Below are positions 18,816 through 28,507 of a DNA stretch of 64,000 nt, one piece after another. This stretch comes from Luteimonas sp. BLCC-B24. GTDB taxonomy: Bacteria > Pseudomonadota > Gammaproteobacteria > Xanthomonadales > Xanthomonadaceae. The notes below the pieces were generated by a model. It worked only from the letters and a program-made list of their open reading frames with translations. It ran no database searches and was not told where the DNA came from. Made by a program: the position numbers and the translations under genes. Location: assembly GCF_028550595.1 (NCBI RefSeq), contig NZ_JAQQGN010000005.1:186001-250000 (forward strand), in the 5' to 3' direction. How positions within the stretch are numbered: position 1 is the stretch's first letter; every line of letters starts with the position of its first letter.

Positions 18816-20065
18816 GCACGTGGCGCTATGAATGGCGGCTGCTGCTGCGCTCGCGGATCGCGGTGGCCGGCCTGGCATTGCTGATCGTGCTGGCCGCGGC
18901 CAGCCTGGCGTCGGGCGTGCAGCGCATCGACAGCCAGCGCGCGGCGATCGAGCGCATTCCGGCGTTGCAGGCCACCGATCTCGCCGCGGTCGTCGCCGCC
19001 CACGGCGACGGCACCGACGCGGGCAGCGCGGCCTACTACACCTTCCATCCCACCTGGAATCCGCCGTCGGCGCTGGCCTTCGCGGCCGTGGGCATGCGCG
19101 ATGTCGCGCCGTTCGTACTCCGCGTGCGGGCCCTCGGACTGGAGGCGCAGATCCACGACGGCGACGTGTTCAACCCCGAGCTCGCACTGGCCGGCCGGTT
19201 CGATTTCGCGTTCCTGCTGACCTTCCTGCTGCCGGTGTTCGTCCTGGTGCTGTTCCATGATCTGCGCTCGGGCGAAGCCGAATCCGGACGCGAGCGCATG
19301 TTGCGCAGCCTGCCGCTGCGCATCGGCCGTCTGTATTTGCGCCGGGCCACGGTGCGTGCGGTCGCGCTGCTGGTCTGCGTCGGCGCACCGTTCGTGCTGG
19401 TCGCGGCGTGGCAGGGCGTGCCGGCGCTGCAGATCGCCGCCGTTCTCGGCCTGACCGCGGCCTATCTGGTGTTCTGGATCGCGCTGTCCTGGGCCGTGGC
19501 GCGACGCGGCTGGGGCAGCGCGACCAATGCGGCGACGCTGGCCACGCTGTGGGTGGCGATCGCCCTGGTGCTGCCCGCGCTGGCGCACGTGGGCATCGAA
19601 CGCGCGATTCCGGTCGACCAGGGCGCGGCGATCGCACGCGCCCAGCGCGAGGCGGTCAACCGGGCCTGGGACATCCCGCGCCAGGACACCATGCAGCGCT
19701 TCTATGCGCGGTATCCCGAGTGGCGTGATTCCGCGCCGCTCGGTACCGCGTTCCACTGGAAGTGGTACTTCGCCTTCCACCAGAACGGCGACGATGCGGT
19801 CGCGCCGATGGCCGCGGCCTACCGCGACGGCATCGAGCGACGCTCGGCGGCCGCGTCGCGCCTGGGCTGGGTGTTGCCGCCGGTGGGCATGCAGGCCGCG
19901 CTCACGCGCATGGCCGACACCGACATGCAGGCGCACCTGGCCTACCAGGACCGCATCCGCGCCTTCCACACCCGCCTGCGCCAGTTCTATTACCCGTACA
20001 TGTTCAACGACGTGCCGTTCCGCGAGAACGATTTCGCGGACGCGCCGGCGTTCGCGCCGCACTGA
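18812..20065 (+). CDS. ABC transporter permease, DUF3526 domain
   Basis: 417 aa, DUF3526 family: N-terminal helix (IAVAGLALLIVLAAASLASG), periplasmic loop with AAYYTFHPTWNPPSALAFAAVG and QIHDGDVFNPELALAGRFD, then FAFLLTFLLPVFVLVLFHDLRSGEAESGRERML entering the membrane domain, and a long soluble C-terminus ending in PYMFNDVPFRENDF. It pairs with the preceding permease to form a heterodimer driven by the ATPase. In other genomes such permeases also accompany TonB receptors, as here. The transported molecule is not known. Confidence 0.88.
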   Translation: MSTWRYEWRLLLRSRIAVAGLALLIVLAAASLASGVQRIDSQRAAIERIPALQATDLAAVVAAHGDGTDAGSAAYYTFHPTWNPPSALAFAAVGMRDVAPFVLRVRALGLEAQIHDGDVFNPELALAGRFDFAFLLTFLLPVFVLVLFHDLRSGEAESGRERMLRSLPLRIGRLYLRRATVRAVALLVCVGAPFVLVAAWQGVPALQIAAVLGLTAAYLVFWIALSWAVARRGWGSATNAATLATLWVAIALVLPALAHVGIERAIPVDQGAAIARAQREAVNRAWDIPRQDTMQRFYARYPEWRDSAPLGTAFHWKWYFAFHQNGDDAVAPMAAAYRDGIERRSAAASRLGWVLPPVGMQAALTRMADTDMQAHLAYQDRIRAFHTRLRQFYYPYMFNDVPFRENDFADAPAFAPH

Positions 20066-20132
20066 TCGAACCGCTCCACCCACCCGTCCCCACCCACGCC
20101 GGCCTCGAGCCGGCGCCTGCCCGGTCGTCCGC

Positions 20133-22166
20133 ATGAACCTGCATACCCTCAGCCTCGCCCTGCTCGCCGCGCTGCCCACCGTCGTCCACGCGCAGTCGGC
20201 CAACACCACGATGGGCACCGTGCACGTGCACCAGAGCCGCGGCCAACTCACCGCCAATGAGGTGCTGACCTCGGTCGACGTGCTGGGCGCCGAGCGGATC
20301 GAGGACAAGACCGTCTCCCAGAGCTGGGAACTGCTCGGCCAGATGCCCGGCATCCAGCTCACCGAAACCCGCCAGGGCGCCGAGTCGGGCAAGGTGAGCT
20401 TCCGCGCCTTCAACGGCGAGGGCTATCTCAATGCGATCAAGACCCTGATCGACGGCATTCCGAGCAACGTCAACAGCGGCAACCAGCGCTTCATCGACAT
20501 GCTGTTCCCGCTGGAGATCGACTACATCGAAGTCGTGCGCGGCACCAACGATCCGCGTTACGGCCTGCACAACATCGGCGGCAACATCAATTTCGGCACG
20601 CGCCAGGGCGGTGACTACACCGATGCGCGGCTGACCTACGGCAGCTTCGATACCCGCATGGCGCAGATCGCGCTCGGCCGCGAGCATGGCGAGTTCCAGC
20701 AGAACTGGTTCGTCGGCGTGCAGACCTCGGACGGCTATCGCGACCACGACACCTCGGAAAAGTATTCGCTGGGCGGCAAGTGGTTCTACGGCCATCTCGA
20801 GGACGGCATGCGCGTGGGCCTGACCGCACGCGTCTACCACCACAAGGCCGACGAGCCGGGCTTTCTGACCGCCGACGAACTCGCGACCATGCGCCGCGGT
20901 TCCAACCCGCGCAACGCCAACGACGGCGACGACCGCGACATGCGCCAGTTCGCCCTGCACATGGATCTGGCGCTGAACGACGCTCTGTTGCTGGGCACCC
21001 GGCTCTACCACAACCGCTATCAGGACGACCGCCGCATCACCTTCAGCGGCGTGCCCACCGGCAATGCACCGCGACAGCGCCGGGTCTGGGATGAGAAGCA
21101 GACCGGCCTGATGAGCACGCTAACCTGGACCGCCAGCGACGCCTTGACGCTCGAGGCGGGCGCCAATCACGAGCAGCAGACCAACGCCTACCTGCGCCAG
21201 CGGTTCAACTACAGCGTGCCCACCGACTTCGAGGCCGTGCCCGCCCGCGTGCAGAACGACGACGTCCACAGCTTCGACAACACCGGTGCCTACGTGCAGG
21301 CGATCTGGCAGCCGGTCGAATCGCTGAAGATCGTCCCGGCCTACCGGGTGGACCGCTTCGACGGCGCCACCACCCTGCCCGGTGGCGTCCGCGGGCCGCT
21401 GCAGGACTACGGCACCATCGGCCAGCCCAAGCTGAGCGTGGTGCACGCGCTGACCAGTGACACCAACGTCTATGCGAACTGGGGACGCACGTTCCAGGTG
21501 CTCACCGGTTCCACCGCACCGGCCTATCTGACGCCGGGCCAGGCGGCGCTGCGGCCCTCGACCAACACCGGCGTGGAAGCCGGCATCCGCTTCAGTCCCT
21601 TCGCCGGCAGCCAGGCCCGACTCGCGGTGTGGCAGCAGGATGCGGAGAACGAGGTGTCCAACATGCCCGCCACCGGCACCACGGTGGTGCTGGGCAAGAC
21701 CCGACGCCGCGGCGTGGACGCGCAGATCGACGCGCGCCTCGGCGATGCATGGACGGTCTGGGCCTCGCACGCCTACCAGGAGGCGAAGATCCAGCGCGAC
21801 GGTCGCGCGCCGGGCGTGTCGATCGAGGGCAACGAAGTCGCCGCCACGCCGCGCTACATCAGCAACATCGGCATCGACTACCAGGCCAGCGACGCCCTCC
21901 AGTTCGGCCTCCAGGGCCGGGCCCAGGGCGACTACTACCTCGAAGAGCGCAACGTCACCGACAAGTTCGGCGGTTTCGCGGTCGTCGATCTCAGCGCGCA
22001 GTACCGCATCAATCCGCGCATGCGCGTCGACATGCAGCTGCGCAACGTCACCGGGCGCGAGTACGTCTACGCCTGGTACGACAGCTTCTTCCAGGACACC
22101 ACGCAGCCGATGTTCTCACCGTCGGCCGGACGCACCGCGTTCGTGTCGCTGCACGTCACGCTCTGA
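20133..22166 (+). CDS. TonB-dependent outer-membrane receptor
   Basis: 677 aa. Signal peptide MNLHTLSLALLAALPTVVHA, then a plug domain (~residues 35-165) with LLGQMPGIQLTETR, GKVSFRAFNGEGYLNAI and IDYIEVVRGTNDPRYGLHNIGGNINFGTR, then a 22-strand barrel ending in an aromatic residue region (TAFVSLHVTL). It is of the FecA/siderophore-receptor shape. The plug starts with a short VHVH motif. It follows the ABC genes by 67 bp and shares the operator upstream of them, so import of a scarce metal or metal complex is the simplest reading; zinc is a guess from the box. Confidence 0.93.
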   Translation: MNLHTLSLALLAALPTVVHAQSANTTMGTVHVHQSRGQLTANEVLTSVDVLGAERIEDKTVSQSWELLGQMPGIQLTETRQGAESGKVSFRAFNGEGYLNAIKTLIDGIPSNVNSGNQRFIDMLFPLEIDYIEVVRGTNDPRYGLHNIGGNINFGTRQGGDYTDARLTYGSFDTRMAQIALGREHGEFQQNWFVGVQTSDGYRDHDTSEKYSLGGKWFYGHLEDGMRVGLTARVYHHKADEPGFLTADELATMRRGSNPRNANDGDDRDMRQFALHMDLALNDALLLGTRLYHNRYQDDRRITFSGVPTGNAPRQRRVWDEKQTGLMSTLTWTASDALTLEAGANHEQQTNAYLRQRFNYSVPTDFEAVPARVQNDDVHSFDNTGAYVQAIWQPVESLKIVPAYRVDRFDGATTLPGGVRGPLQDYGTIGQPKLSVVHALTSDTNVYANWGRTFQVLTGSTAPAYLTPGQAALRPSTNTGVEAGIRFSPFAGSQARLAVWQQDAENEVSNMPATGTTVVLGKTRRRGVDAQIDARLGDAWTVWASHAYQEAKIQRDGRAPGVSIEGNEVAATPRYISNIGIDYQASDALQFGLQGRAQGDYYLEERNVTDKFGGFAVVDLSAQYRINPRMRVDMQLRNVTGREYVYAWYDSFFQDTTQPMFSPSAGRTAFVSLHVTL

Positions 22167-22174
22167 GCGGACCC

Positions 22175-22202
22175 GCGCCGCCCGCGGACTGCGCGGCGGC
22201 GC
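22175..22202. terminator. GC-rich hairpin between convergent TonB-receptor and bioC genes
   Basis: 8-bp stem GCGCCGCC / GGCGGCGC with a 12-base loop in the 43-bp gap between convergent genes. No T-run follows. Plausible as a bidirectional stop. Confidence 0.4.
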
Positions 22203-22209
22203 TCGAGGC

Positions 22210-23118
22210 TCAGGCGCCGCCGCGCCTGCGCACCGGAATTGCCGCCGCGTCGAAGCGCGCCAGCTCCTCGCCGCCGTCGCGGATCGGCGCACCGTGGGCC
22301 GGCGACCACGCCATCGCGGTGATCCATTCCCAGCTCGCCGGCAGGCCCTGCGGCGTGCGGAACTGTTCGTAGTGCGCGGCGGCGGCGGCGAAGCGCGCGC
22401 GGCCGGTCATCGAGCGGCGCCGCGTGGCCAGGGCGTTGGTCGCACCGATCGCGCGCTGCTCGCGCATCAGCGACGCCATGTCGGCATGCCAGTGCACGGT
22501 GACGTCGCGATCGAGCACCGGATTGCGGAAGCCGGCGCGCATCAGCGCATCGCCGAATTCGCCGATCGACACGAAGGGGCTCACGTGCGGGGTGTCGTCG
22601 GCGTGGCCGAAGGCGTCGCGCAGTTCGATCAGGCTCTGCGGACCGAAGGTGGACACCAAGAGCAGGCCGTCCGGCTTCAGTACCCGGCGGAAGCCCGCGA
22701 AGGCCGCGGACAGATCGTCCACCCACTGCAGGCACAGGTTGGAGACCAGCACGTCGACGCTGTTGTCGGCCAGCGGCAGCGCGCGCAGATCGGCGCACAC
22801 CCGGTCCACCGGCCGCGGCTGCAGGCCGAGCTTCGCCAGCATGCCGCCTGCGCCGACCGGGGCCTGGCGCAGCATCGGCAGCGCCAGATCCAGCGCGACG
22901 ATGCGCGCCTTGGGCCAGCGCGCGCGCATCGCCAGCGCCGCATGCGCCGGCCCGCTGCCGACATCGAGCACGACGTCCGGCACGCGATCATCCAGATAGT
23001 CCAGCGATTCCAGCAGCTGGGCCTCGATGTCGCGCTGCAGCGCGGCGGCGGCGGTATAGGTGGCCGATGCCCGCGAGAAAGCGCGGCGGACGTGGGCGGC
23101 GTCGAAGATTCGGGTCAT
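22210..23118 (-). CDS. bioC: Malonyl-[acyl-carrier protein] O-methyltransferase
   Basis: 302 aa SAM-dependent methyltransferase that methylates malonyl-ACP so that fatty-acid synthesis can build pimeloyl-ACP methyl ester, the biotin precursor. N-terminus FDAAHVRRAFSRASATYTAAAALQ is the classic BioC opening. Motif I is VLDVGSGPAHAALAM, with LDLALPML, and LVSNLCLQWVDD follows. The last ~50 residues (WITAMAWSPAHGAP...) look like an extra C-terminal tail common in xanthomonads. The ATG overlaps the bioH stop by 4 nt. Confidence 0.95.
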   Translation of the reverse strand: MTRIFDAAHVRRAFSRASATYTAAAALQRDIEAQLLESLDYLDDRVPDVVLDVGSGPAHAALAMRARWPKARIVALDLALPMLRQAPVGAGGMLAKLGLQPRPVDRVCADLRALPLADNSVDVLVSNLCLQWVDDLSAAFAGFRRVLKPDGLLLVSTFGPQSLIELRDAFGHADDTPHVSPFVSIGEFGDALMRAGFRNPVLDRDVTVHWHADMASLMREQRAIGATNALATRRRSMTGRARFAAAAAHYEQFRTPQGLPASWEWITAMAWSPAHGAPIRDGGEELARFDAAAIPVRRRGGA

Positions 23119-23942
23119 TTGGGCAGGGAGCGGACATCGGGTCCGTCGGCGACGGCGGCCGTCGCAGCCGGAAGAAAGGCATGCAGCCGCTCGACCACCG
23201 CGTCGGCATGGGTGAGGAACGGCGCGTGCCCGGCGTGGTCGAGGGTGATGGCCGTGCCGGTCGGTGCGCGCCCGGCGGCGTCGTGCATCGCGCGTGGATC
23301 GACCAGGCGATCGCGGCGGCCGGCAAGCCACAGGCTCGGCACCTGCAGGTCCGGCAGTGCGCGCCGCAGGTCGACCGATTCGAGCAGGCCCAGGCCGTCG
23401 ACCAGCACGCGCGTGGCCGGCTCGCCGCGTGCGAACACCTCGGCGCGCAGCGTGCGCAGTTCGCCGCGCGCATCGTCCGAGCCGAACGCCTCGAGCGCGA
23501 TGAAGCGGTCCAGCGTGCCACGGTAGTCGCTGCGCAGGCCGCTGGCGAAATCGCGGAACACCTGGGGCGCCATGCCGTGCGGCCAGTCACGCGCGCTGAC
23601 GAAGCGCGGGTTGGCGCACACCATCACCAGCGACGTCGCGATGTCGGGGCGGGTGGCGGCCGCGTGCAGCGCGAACAGGCCACCCAGCGACCAACCCAGC
23701 CACGGCGCCGGTGGCACCATCCGCGCGAGCGCGTCGACCACCGGCTCGAGCGCCAGCGGCACGGCGCTGTCACGGCTGTGGCCATGGCCGGGCAGATCCA
23801 CGACGTACAGCGTGTGCGTGCGCCGCAGGCGCTCACGCAGCGGCGCGAACACGCCGCCGTGCATGGCCCAGCCGTGCAGCAATACCAGCGGCGGGCCATC
23901 GCCGACGATGTCGATGTGCAGGTCGTCCGGTGTCTCGGTCAT
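23115..23942 (-). CDS. bioH: Pimeloyl-[acyl-carrier protein] methyl ester esterase
   Basis: 275 aa alpha/beta hydrolase that removes the methyl group from pimeloyl-ACP methyl ester, freeing pimeloyl-ACP for BioF. The catalytic triad is visible: Ser85 in GWSLGG, Asp211 in GRRDRLVD, His239 in HAGHAPF; oxyanion-side motif LLHGWAMHGGVF. Length slightly above the E. coli enzyme because of an Ala/Val-rich tail. It sits between the DMT transporter gene (13-nt gap) and bioC (4-nt overlap). Confidence 0.95.
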   Translation of the reverse strand: MTETPDDLHIDIVGDGPPLVLLHGWAMHGGVFAPLRERLRRTHTLYVVDLPGHGHSRDSAVPLALEPVVDALARMVPPAPWLGWSLGGLFALHAAATRPDIATSLVMVCANPRFVSARDWPHGMAPQVFRDFASGLRSDYRGTLDRFIALEAFGSDDARGELRTLRAEVFARGEPATRVLVDGLGLLESVDLRRALPDLQVPSLWLAGRRDRLVDPRAMHDAAGRAPTGTAITLDHAGHAPFLTHADAVVERLHAFLPAATAAVADGPDVRSLPK

Positions 23943-23955
23943 CGTCGTCGCGGCC

Positions 23956-24960
23956 TCAACCGCCCTTGTCGCTGCGCAGGGCGCGGGTCCGGCGGGGGCT
24001 GCCGGCGGCAGGCCGCGCGACCAGCACGGCGAAGGCGACGATGCCGGCCGTCACGATGCCGGCACCGAGCAACGCACGCCCCTGCGGCCAGGCCTCGTGC
24101 AGGAACAGCGCGCCCAGCAGCGCGGCGAACAGCAGCTCGGCCGCCTGCATGGCTTCGGCCGCACCCAGCGCCACCGGGTTGTCGCGCACCATGCCGGTCG
24201 CCTGGAAGAACAGGATCGTCGCGATCACCCCCGCGCTCAGCGCGACGCCCGCGGCCAGCCACACCTGCGGCATCGACGGCGCGCCGGCCTGCTGCCAGGC
24301 GAACGCGGCGACCAGCAGCCACAGCGGCTGGCTCACCAGCGTGAGGCCGAACACGCGCTGGGTGGCGTTGAGGGTCTCGCCCGTGCGTTCGAGATGCAGC
24401 AGCAACAGGCGGTTGCCGAGCGGATACGCGACCGCGGCGGTCAGCACGCAGGCCAGCGCGATCCAGCCGGCGGCGTCGAGCCCCGGACCGCCGTGGCCGA
24501 ACTGCATCAACAGCACGCCGGCGAGGATGGCCGCGGCCACCGCGAGCGCGAGGGGCGGAATGCGTCGGCGCGCATCGCGATACAGCAGCGGCGCGCACAA
24601 CATGCCGGCGATCACGGTGAACTGGAAACTGCCCGCCACCAGCCACGCCGGCCCGCTCGCCGCCGCGTAGGCCAGCATGCAATAGAACAGCAGAAAGCCG
24701 ATCGCGCTGCAGCGCAGCCACGCACCCGGGTGCGCGGCGATCGCGCGCAACACCGGCATGGCGCCGCCCTGCCAGGGCATCAGCGGCAGCAGCAGCGGCA
24801 GGGTGATGAAGTAGCGCAGGCACGCGGTCCACGCCCAGTGGCCGCCGCCGCTCGCGCTGGCGCGGTTGAGCACGTAGGTCAGCGTGAAGAACAGCGCCGA
24901 CGCCAGTGCGATCCCGACCGCGAGCAGCGCGCGGCGGGCGTCTGTCGACGACGCGGTCAT
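23956..24960 (-). CDS. DMT-family (EmrE-like) transporter inside the biotin operon
   Basis: 334 aa with about ten transmembrane helices in two repeats: [22 protein letters not shown] at the start, [33 protein letters not shown] in the first half, and [37 protein letters not shown] in the second. The pattern fits the multidrug-resistance efflux branch of the drug/metabolite transporters. The gene is embedded in the bio operon, overlapping bioF by 4 nt. It may move biotin, a precursor or an unrelated solute; the substrate is not shown by the sequence. Confidence 0.85.
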   Translation of the reverse strand: MTASSTDARRALLAVGIALASALFFTLTYVLNRASASGGGHWAWTACLRYFITLPLLLPLMPWQGGAMPVLRAIAAHPGAWLRCSAIGFLLFYCMLAYAAASGPAWLVAGSFQFTVIAGMLCAPLLYRDARRRIPPLALAVAAAILAGVLLMQFGHGGPGLDAAGWIALACVLTAAVAYPLGNRLLLLHLERTGETLNATQRVFGLTLVSQPLWLLVAAFAWQQAGAPSMPQVWLAAGVALSAGVIATILFFQATGMVRDNPVALGAAEAMQAAELLFAALLGALFLHEAWPQGRALLGAGIVTAGIVAFAVLVARPAAGSPRRTRALRSDKGG

Positions 24961-26183
24961 GCCTGGACGGCGGCCGCCGGGTCGTGCGCGGACACCGCAT
25001 CGCGGGCACGCGCGAGCGCATCGACCAGTGCATCCACGTCGGCATCGGCGTGCGCGGCGCCCAGCGTGATCCGCAGCCGCGCCTGGCCCTCGGGCACGGT
25101 GGGCGGACGGATCGCGGTGACCCAGAACCCGGCGGCATCGAGCGCCGCCGACAGCGCCAGCGCGGTCGCGTTGTCGCCGCAGCGCAGCGGCTGGATCGGG
25201 GTGTCCGACGCCATCAGATCCAGACCATGCCCGAGCGCGCGCGTTCGGAAGCGCTGCACCAGCGCGGCCAGGCGCTCGCGGCGCCAGTGTTCGTGACGTG
25301 CGAGCCGCACCGCGGCCAGCGACGCGGCGGCCTGGGCCGGCGGCAGTGCGGTGGTGTAGACGTAGGGCCGCGCGGTTTCGGCCAGATGCGCGATCAGGTC
25401 CGCGTCGCCGGCGAGGGCCGCGCCGTAGCCGCCCAGGGCCTTGCCCAGCGTGACCAGCTGCAGCGGCACCGCCTCGACGTCGAGCCGCGCCTCGGCCACG
25501 CTGCCGCGGCCGTCGGGTCCGCGCACGCCGATGCCGTGCGCGTCGTCGACGTAGAACAGCGCCCGCTGCACGCGCGCGACGACCGCCAGCTCGCGCAGCG
25601 GCGCGACGTCGCCGTCCATGCTGAAGACGCCGTCGGTGGCGAGGATGGCCGCAGTGTCGGGCAGTGTGCGCAGCTGGCGCAGCGCGCCCGGGGCATCGGC
25701 ATGTGGATAGCGGCGCAGACGGCAGCCTGCGAGGCGCGCGGCATCGATCAGGCTGGCGTGGTTGAGCCGGTCCTGGACACAGACGTCGTCGTCGCCGAGC
25801 AGCGCCTGCAGCACCGCGAGATTGGCCGCGAAGCCGCTGCCCAGCACGAGGGTCGCCGGTACCTGCAGCCAGTCGGCGATCTCGCGTTCGAGCGCGGCAT
25901 GACGCGCGTGGTGACCACAGACCAGGTGCGAGCCGCCGCTGCCGACGCCGTCGGTGGCCGCGGCGTCCTGCAACGCGCCCGAGACCGCGAAGTGCTGCGA
26001 CAGCCCGAGGTAGTCGTTGCTGCAGAAGTTCAACAACCAGCGCGACGCGCCGCCGTCCTCGACCTCGCAGCGCATGCCGTCGCGGCGCAGCACCGTGCGC
26101 CGCTGACGACGCAGCAGCCGCGCGTCGCGGTCGTCGCGCAACTGGCGCGCGCGTGCGCGCAGATCCGGGCGCTCAGGTGCCAT
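24957..26183 (-). CDS. bioF: 8-amino-7-oxononanoate synthase
   Basis: 408 aa PLP enzyme condensing pimeloyl-ACP with alanine to 8-amino-7-oxononanoate. Motifs in order: [83 protein letters not shown] and the PLP-lysine motif [10 protein letters not shown] (Lys248). The ATG lies within the last codons of the small membrane protein gene (11-nt overlap), and the end overlaps the transporter gene by 4 nt. Confidence 0.96.
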   Translation of the reverse strand: MAPERPDLRARARQLRDDRDARLLRRQRRTVLRRDGMRCEVEDGGASRWLLNFCSNDYLGLSQHFAVSGALQDAAATDGVGSGGSHLVCGHHARHAALEREIADWLQVPATLVLGSGFAANLAVLQALLGDDDVCVQDRLNHASLIDAARLAGCRLRRYPHADAPGALRQLRTLPDTAAILATDGVFSMDGDVAPLRELAVVARVQRALFYVDDAHGIGVRGPDGRGSVAEARLDVEAVPLQLVTLGKALGGYGAALAGDADLIAHLAETARPYVYTTALPPAQAAASLAAVRLARHEHWRRERLAALVQRFRTRALGHGLDLMASDTPIQPLRCGDNATALALSAALDAAGFWVTAIRPPTVPEGQARLRITLGAAHADADVDALVDALARARDAVSAHDPAAAVQA

Positions 26184-26532
26184 GGCGGGACCAGAGCGCG
26201 AGCCCGCCCATCGCGACCGCGGGCAGGGCGACGAGACCGTTGATCATCACGCCGATCCGGCCGGGCGTATCGAGTTGCATGCGCTGCGCCTCCTGCGCAT
26301 CGGCGGCGCTCTTGTGCGCCAGCACCAGTACCGCCGCGAACAGCGCGGCCGCAAAGCCCAGGCCGGCGCCGCCGTCGCGGACGAACAGCACCACCGCCCA
26401 CATCAGCACGCCGGTCGCAGCCAGCCGCGCCAGCGCCAGCACGGACGAGCGGCCGGCGCGCACGGCCAGCACGCATCCGCTCAGGCCGACCAGCGCCAGC
26501 AGCACCAGGTACAGCCAGGCGGGCCACGGCAT
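26173..26532 (-). CDS. Small membrane protein in the biotin operon, unknown function
   Basis: 119 aa, not recognised. Four hydrophobic stretches ([77 protein letters not shown]). Between the third and fourth lies an amphipathic segment [19 protein letters not shown]. Its ATG shares one base with the bioB stop (TGATG) and its end overlaps bioF by 11 nt, so it is surely translated with the biotin genes if those are. No known biotin role; a partner of the transporter is possible (inference). Confidence 0.75.
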   Translation of the reverse strand: MPWPAWLYLVLLALVGLSGCVLAVRAGRSSVLALARLAATGVLMWAVVLFVRDGGAGLGFAAALFAAVLVLAHKSAADAQEAQRMQLDTPGRIGVMINGLVALPAVAMGGLALWSRHGT

Positions 26533-27608
26533 CACGCCGCGCAGCTCCGCGGATGCTGCGGCAGTTCGATGATGTCGGCGTGGACGGTGCCCGGGTGATC
26601 GTGATGCTCGCCATCCACGTGGATCTGCATCGGCTTGATGCCCAGACGCTGGAACAGCGCCATGTCGCGCTCGGTGTCCGGGTTGCCGGTGGTCAGCAGC
26701 TGCTCGCCGTAGAAGATCGAATTGGCGCCGGCGAGAAAACACATCGCCTGCAACTCGTCGCTCATGTCCTGGCGGCCCGCCGACAGGCGCACCATCGACC
26801 GCGGCATCAGGATGCGGGCGACGGCGATCGTACGCACGAAATCGAAGGGATCGATCGCCTCGGTGCCGTGCAGCGGCGTGCCTTCCACCTGCACCAGCCG
26901 GTTGATCGGCACCGAATCGGGATGCACCGGCAGGTTCGCCAGCGTGCGCAGCAGACCGGCGCGCTGGCGCCCGGTCTCGCCCATGCCCACGATGCCGCCG
27001 CAGCAGGTCTTCAGGCCGGCATCGCGCACGTGTTCGAGCGTGTCGAAGCGGTCCTGGATCTCGCGCGTGTGGATGATCGCGTCGTAATACTCGGGGTCGG
27101 TGTCGATGTTGTGGTTGTAGTAGTCCAGGCCGGCGTCCTTGAGCGCGCGCGCCTGCGGACCGCTGAGCATGCCGAGCGTGGCGCAGGTTTCCATGCCCAG
27201 CGCCTTGACCTCGCGGATCATCGCCGCGACCTTCGGAATGTCGCGGTCCTTGGGCGAGCGCCAGGCCGCGCCCATGCAGAAGCGCGTCGCGCCGGCGGCC
27301 TTGGCCTGGCGGGCCTTCTCCAGTACCGCCTCGGTCTCCATCAGCTTCGTCGCTTCGACGCCGGTGTGGTAGCGCTGCGCCTGCGGGCAGTAGCTGCAAT
27401 CCTCCGGACAACCGCCGGTCTTCACCGACAACAGGGTGCTGATCTGCACCTCGGCCGGATCGAAATGCTGACGGTGCACGGCGGCCGCGCGGAACAGCAG
27501 GTCGGTCAGCGGCAGCGCGAACAGGGCCTCGATTTCGGCGCGCGACCAGTCGTGGCGCAGGGGAGCGGGCGACCCGGCGGATTCGCGGACGGGGCTGACA
27601 GCGGACAT
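26532..27608 (-). CDS. bioB: Biotin synthase
   Basis: 358 aa radical-SAM enzyme that inserts sulfur into dethiobiotin. The Fe-S motif is [10 protein letters not shown] (Cys67, Cys71, Cys74). Other family blocks: [68 protein letters not shown], and [27 protein letters not shown] near the C-terminus. All ligands expected for the [4Fe-4S] and [2Fe-2S] centres appear present. First gene of the bio operon; bioA and bioD are not in the window. Confidence 0.97.
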   Translation of the reverse strand: MSAVSPVRESAGSPAPLRHDWSRAEIEALFALPLTDLLFRAAAVHRQHFDPAEVQISTLLSVKTGGCPEDCSYCPQAQRYHTGVEATKLMETEAVLEKARQAKAAGATRFCMGAAWRSPKDRDIPKVAAMIREVKALGMETCATLGMLSGPQARALKDAGLDYYNHNIDTDPEYYDAIIHTREIQDRFDTLEHVRDAGLKTCCGGIVGMGETGRQRAGLLRTLANLPVHPDSVPINRLVQVEGTPLHGTEAIDPFDFVRTIAVARILMPRSMVRLSAGRQDMSDELQAMCFLAGANSIFYGEQLLTTGNPDTERDMALFQRLGIKPMQIHVDGEHHDHPGTVHADIIELPQHPRSCAA

Positions 27609-27645
27609 GGCGATCTACCGACGGTGACGGCGGGACAAGCCCGGC

Positions 27646-27674
27646 AGTCTGGAAAGCATGCCGACCCCTGTCAA
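27646..27674 (-). promoter_or_regulatory. bioB promoter
   Basis: On the minus strand TTGACA (27674-27669) is followed after 17 bp by CAGACT (27651-27646), a poor -10. The perfect -35 inside the BirA operator and the short leader to bioB make this the likely bio operon promoter. Confidence 0.5.
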
Positions 27675-28386
27675 CCTGACATCACAGCCGCTGGTTGACG
27701 GCGGCCTCGGACGTCGCCTGCTCCGGCTCTTCGGCAACCGCTGCCTGGTCTGCCGCGAGCGCGCTGCGGCGGAGCAGGATCTCTGCAATGCCTGCATGGC
27801 CGCCCTGCCCTGGGCCGGCGCGGCCTGCGCACGCTGTGCGATTCCGCTGCCCGCCGGAGACGGCCCGTGCGGCGCGTGCCTGCGCCGTGCGCCGCCGCTG
27901 GGCGCGGCGCATGCCGCCTTCGTCTACGGCTTTCCGGTGGACCGGCTGTTGCCGCGGTTCAAGTTCCACCACGACCTGGCCGCCGGCGCGCTGCTGGCCC
28001 GCAGCATGGCGTCGGCGTTCGCCGCGCTGCCGCGCCCCGACGTCCTCGTCCCCGTTCCGCTGCACAGCGCGCGCCTGCGACGCCGCGGTTACGACCAGGC
28101 CCTGGAACTCGCCCGCCCGCTGGCCCGACGGCTCGGGTTGCCGGTGCGCGACGACCTGCTGCGACGCACCCGCGCGACCTCGGCGCAGTCGGAACTCGCG
28201 GCCGCCGCACGTCGCCGCAACGTCCGCGGCGCGTTCGAGACCGGCGGCGACGCCCCGACGCCCGCACACGTGGTGCTGGTCGACGACGTCATGACCACCG
28301 GCGCCACGCTGCACGCGGCCGCGATCGCCCTGCGTCGCGCCGGCGCGGTCCGGGTGGACGCCTGGGTCTGCGCGCGCACGCCATGA
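27658..28386 (+). CDS. ComF family protein (phosphoribosyltransferase-like)
   Basis: 242 aa. N-terminal zinc-finger-like cysteines: CLVCRERAAAEQDLCNAC and CARCAIPLPAGDGPCGAC. These are followed by a PRTase domain with the PRPP loop VVLVDDVMTTGATLHA and the flexible RLRRRGYDQALELARPLARR. The family includes GntX/YhgH of enterics, whose gene lies next to bioH, and ComF of competence; a biochemical role in DNA uptake or repair is suspected but unproven. The only plausible start is the ATG at 27658, which puts the BirA operator inside the coding region. Confidence 0.88.
   Translation: MPTPVNLTSQPLVDGGLGRRLLRLFGNRCLVCRERAAAEQDLCNACMAALPWAGAACARCAIPLPAGDGPCGACLRRAPPLGAAHAAFVYGFPVDRLLPRFKFHHDLAAGALLARSMASAFAALPRPDVLVPVPLHSARLRRRGYDQALELARPLARRLGLPVRDDLLRRTRATSAQSELAAAARRRNVRGAFETGGDAPTPAHVVLVDDVMTTGATLHAAAIALRRAGAVRVDAWVCARTP
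27668..27701. promoter_or_regulatory. BirA-type biotin operator
   Basis: CTGTCAACC (27668-27676), 16-bp spacer, GGTTGACGG (27693-27701). Arm order and 16-bp spacing equal those of the E. coli bio operator (TTGTAAACC-N16-GGTTTACAA), with GC-shifted bases. The left arm contains, on the minus strand, a perfect -35 TTGACA (27674-27669) for bioB. The site lies within codons 4-15 of comF as called. Confidence 0.8.
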
Positions 28387-28507
28387 GCCTCGTCCCCGCG
28401 CAGGCGCGCGCTCCGCGGCGGGCTGTCCCGGCCCATCCCGATCGCGCACGCGCCTGCGGGATCCGGCGCGGCGCATCCGCCGCCGTGCGCCTCACCGATT
28501 CGACGCG

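Noticed and set aside
28399..28458. 10-bp inverted repeat CGCAGGCGCG...CGCGCCTGCG between comF and ubiA
   Set aside because: The loop is about 40 nt and there is no T-run; at this GC content such matches are expected by chance.
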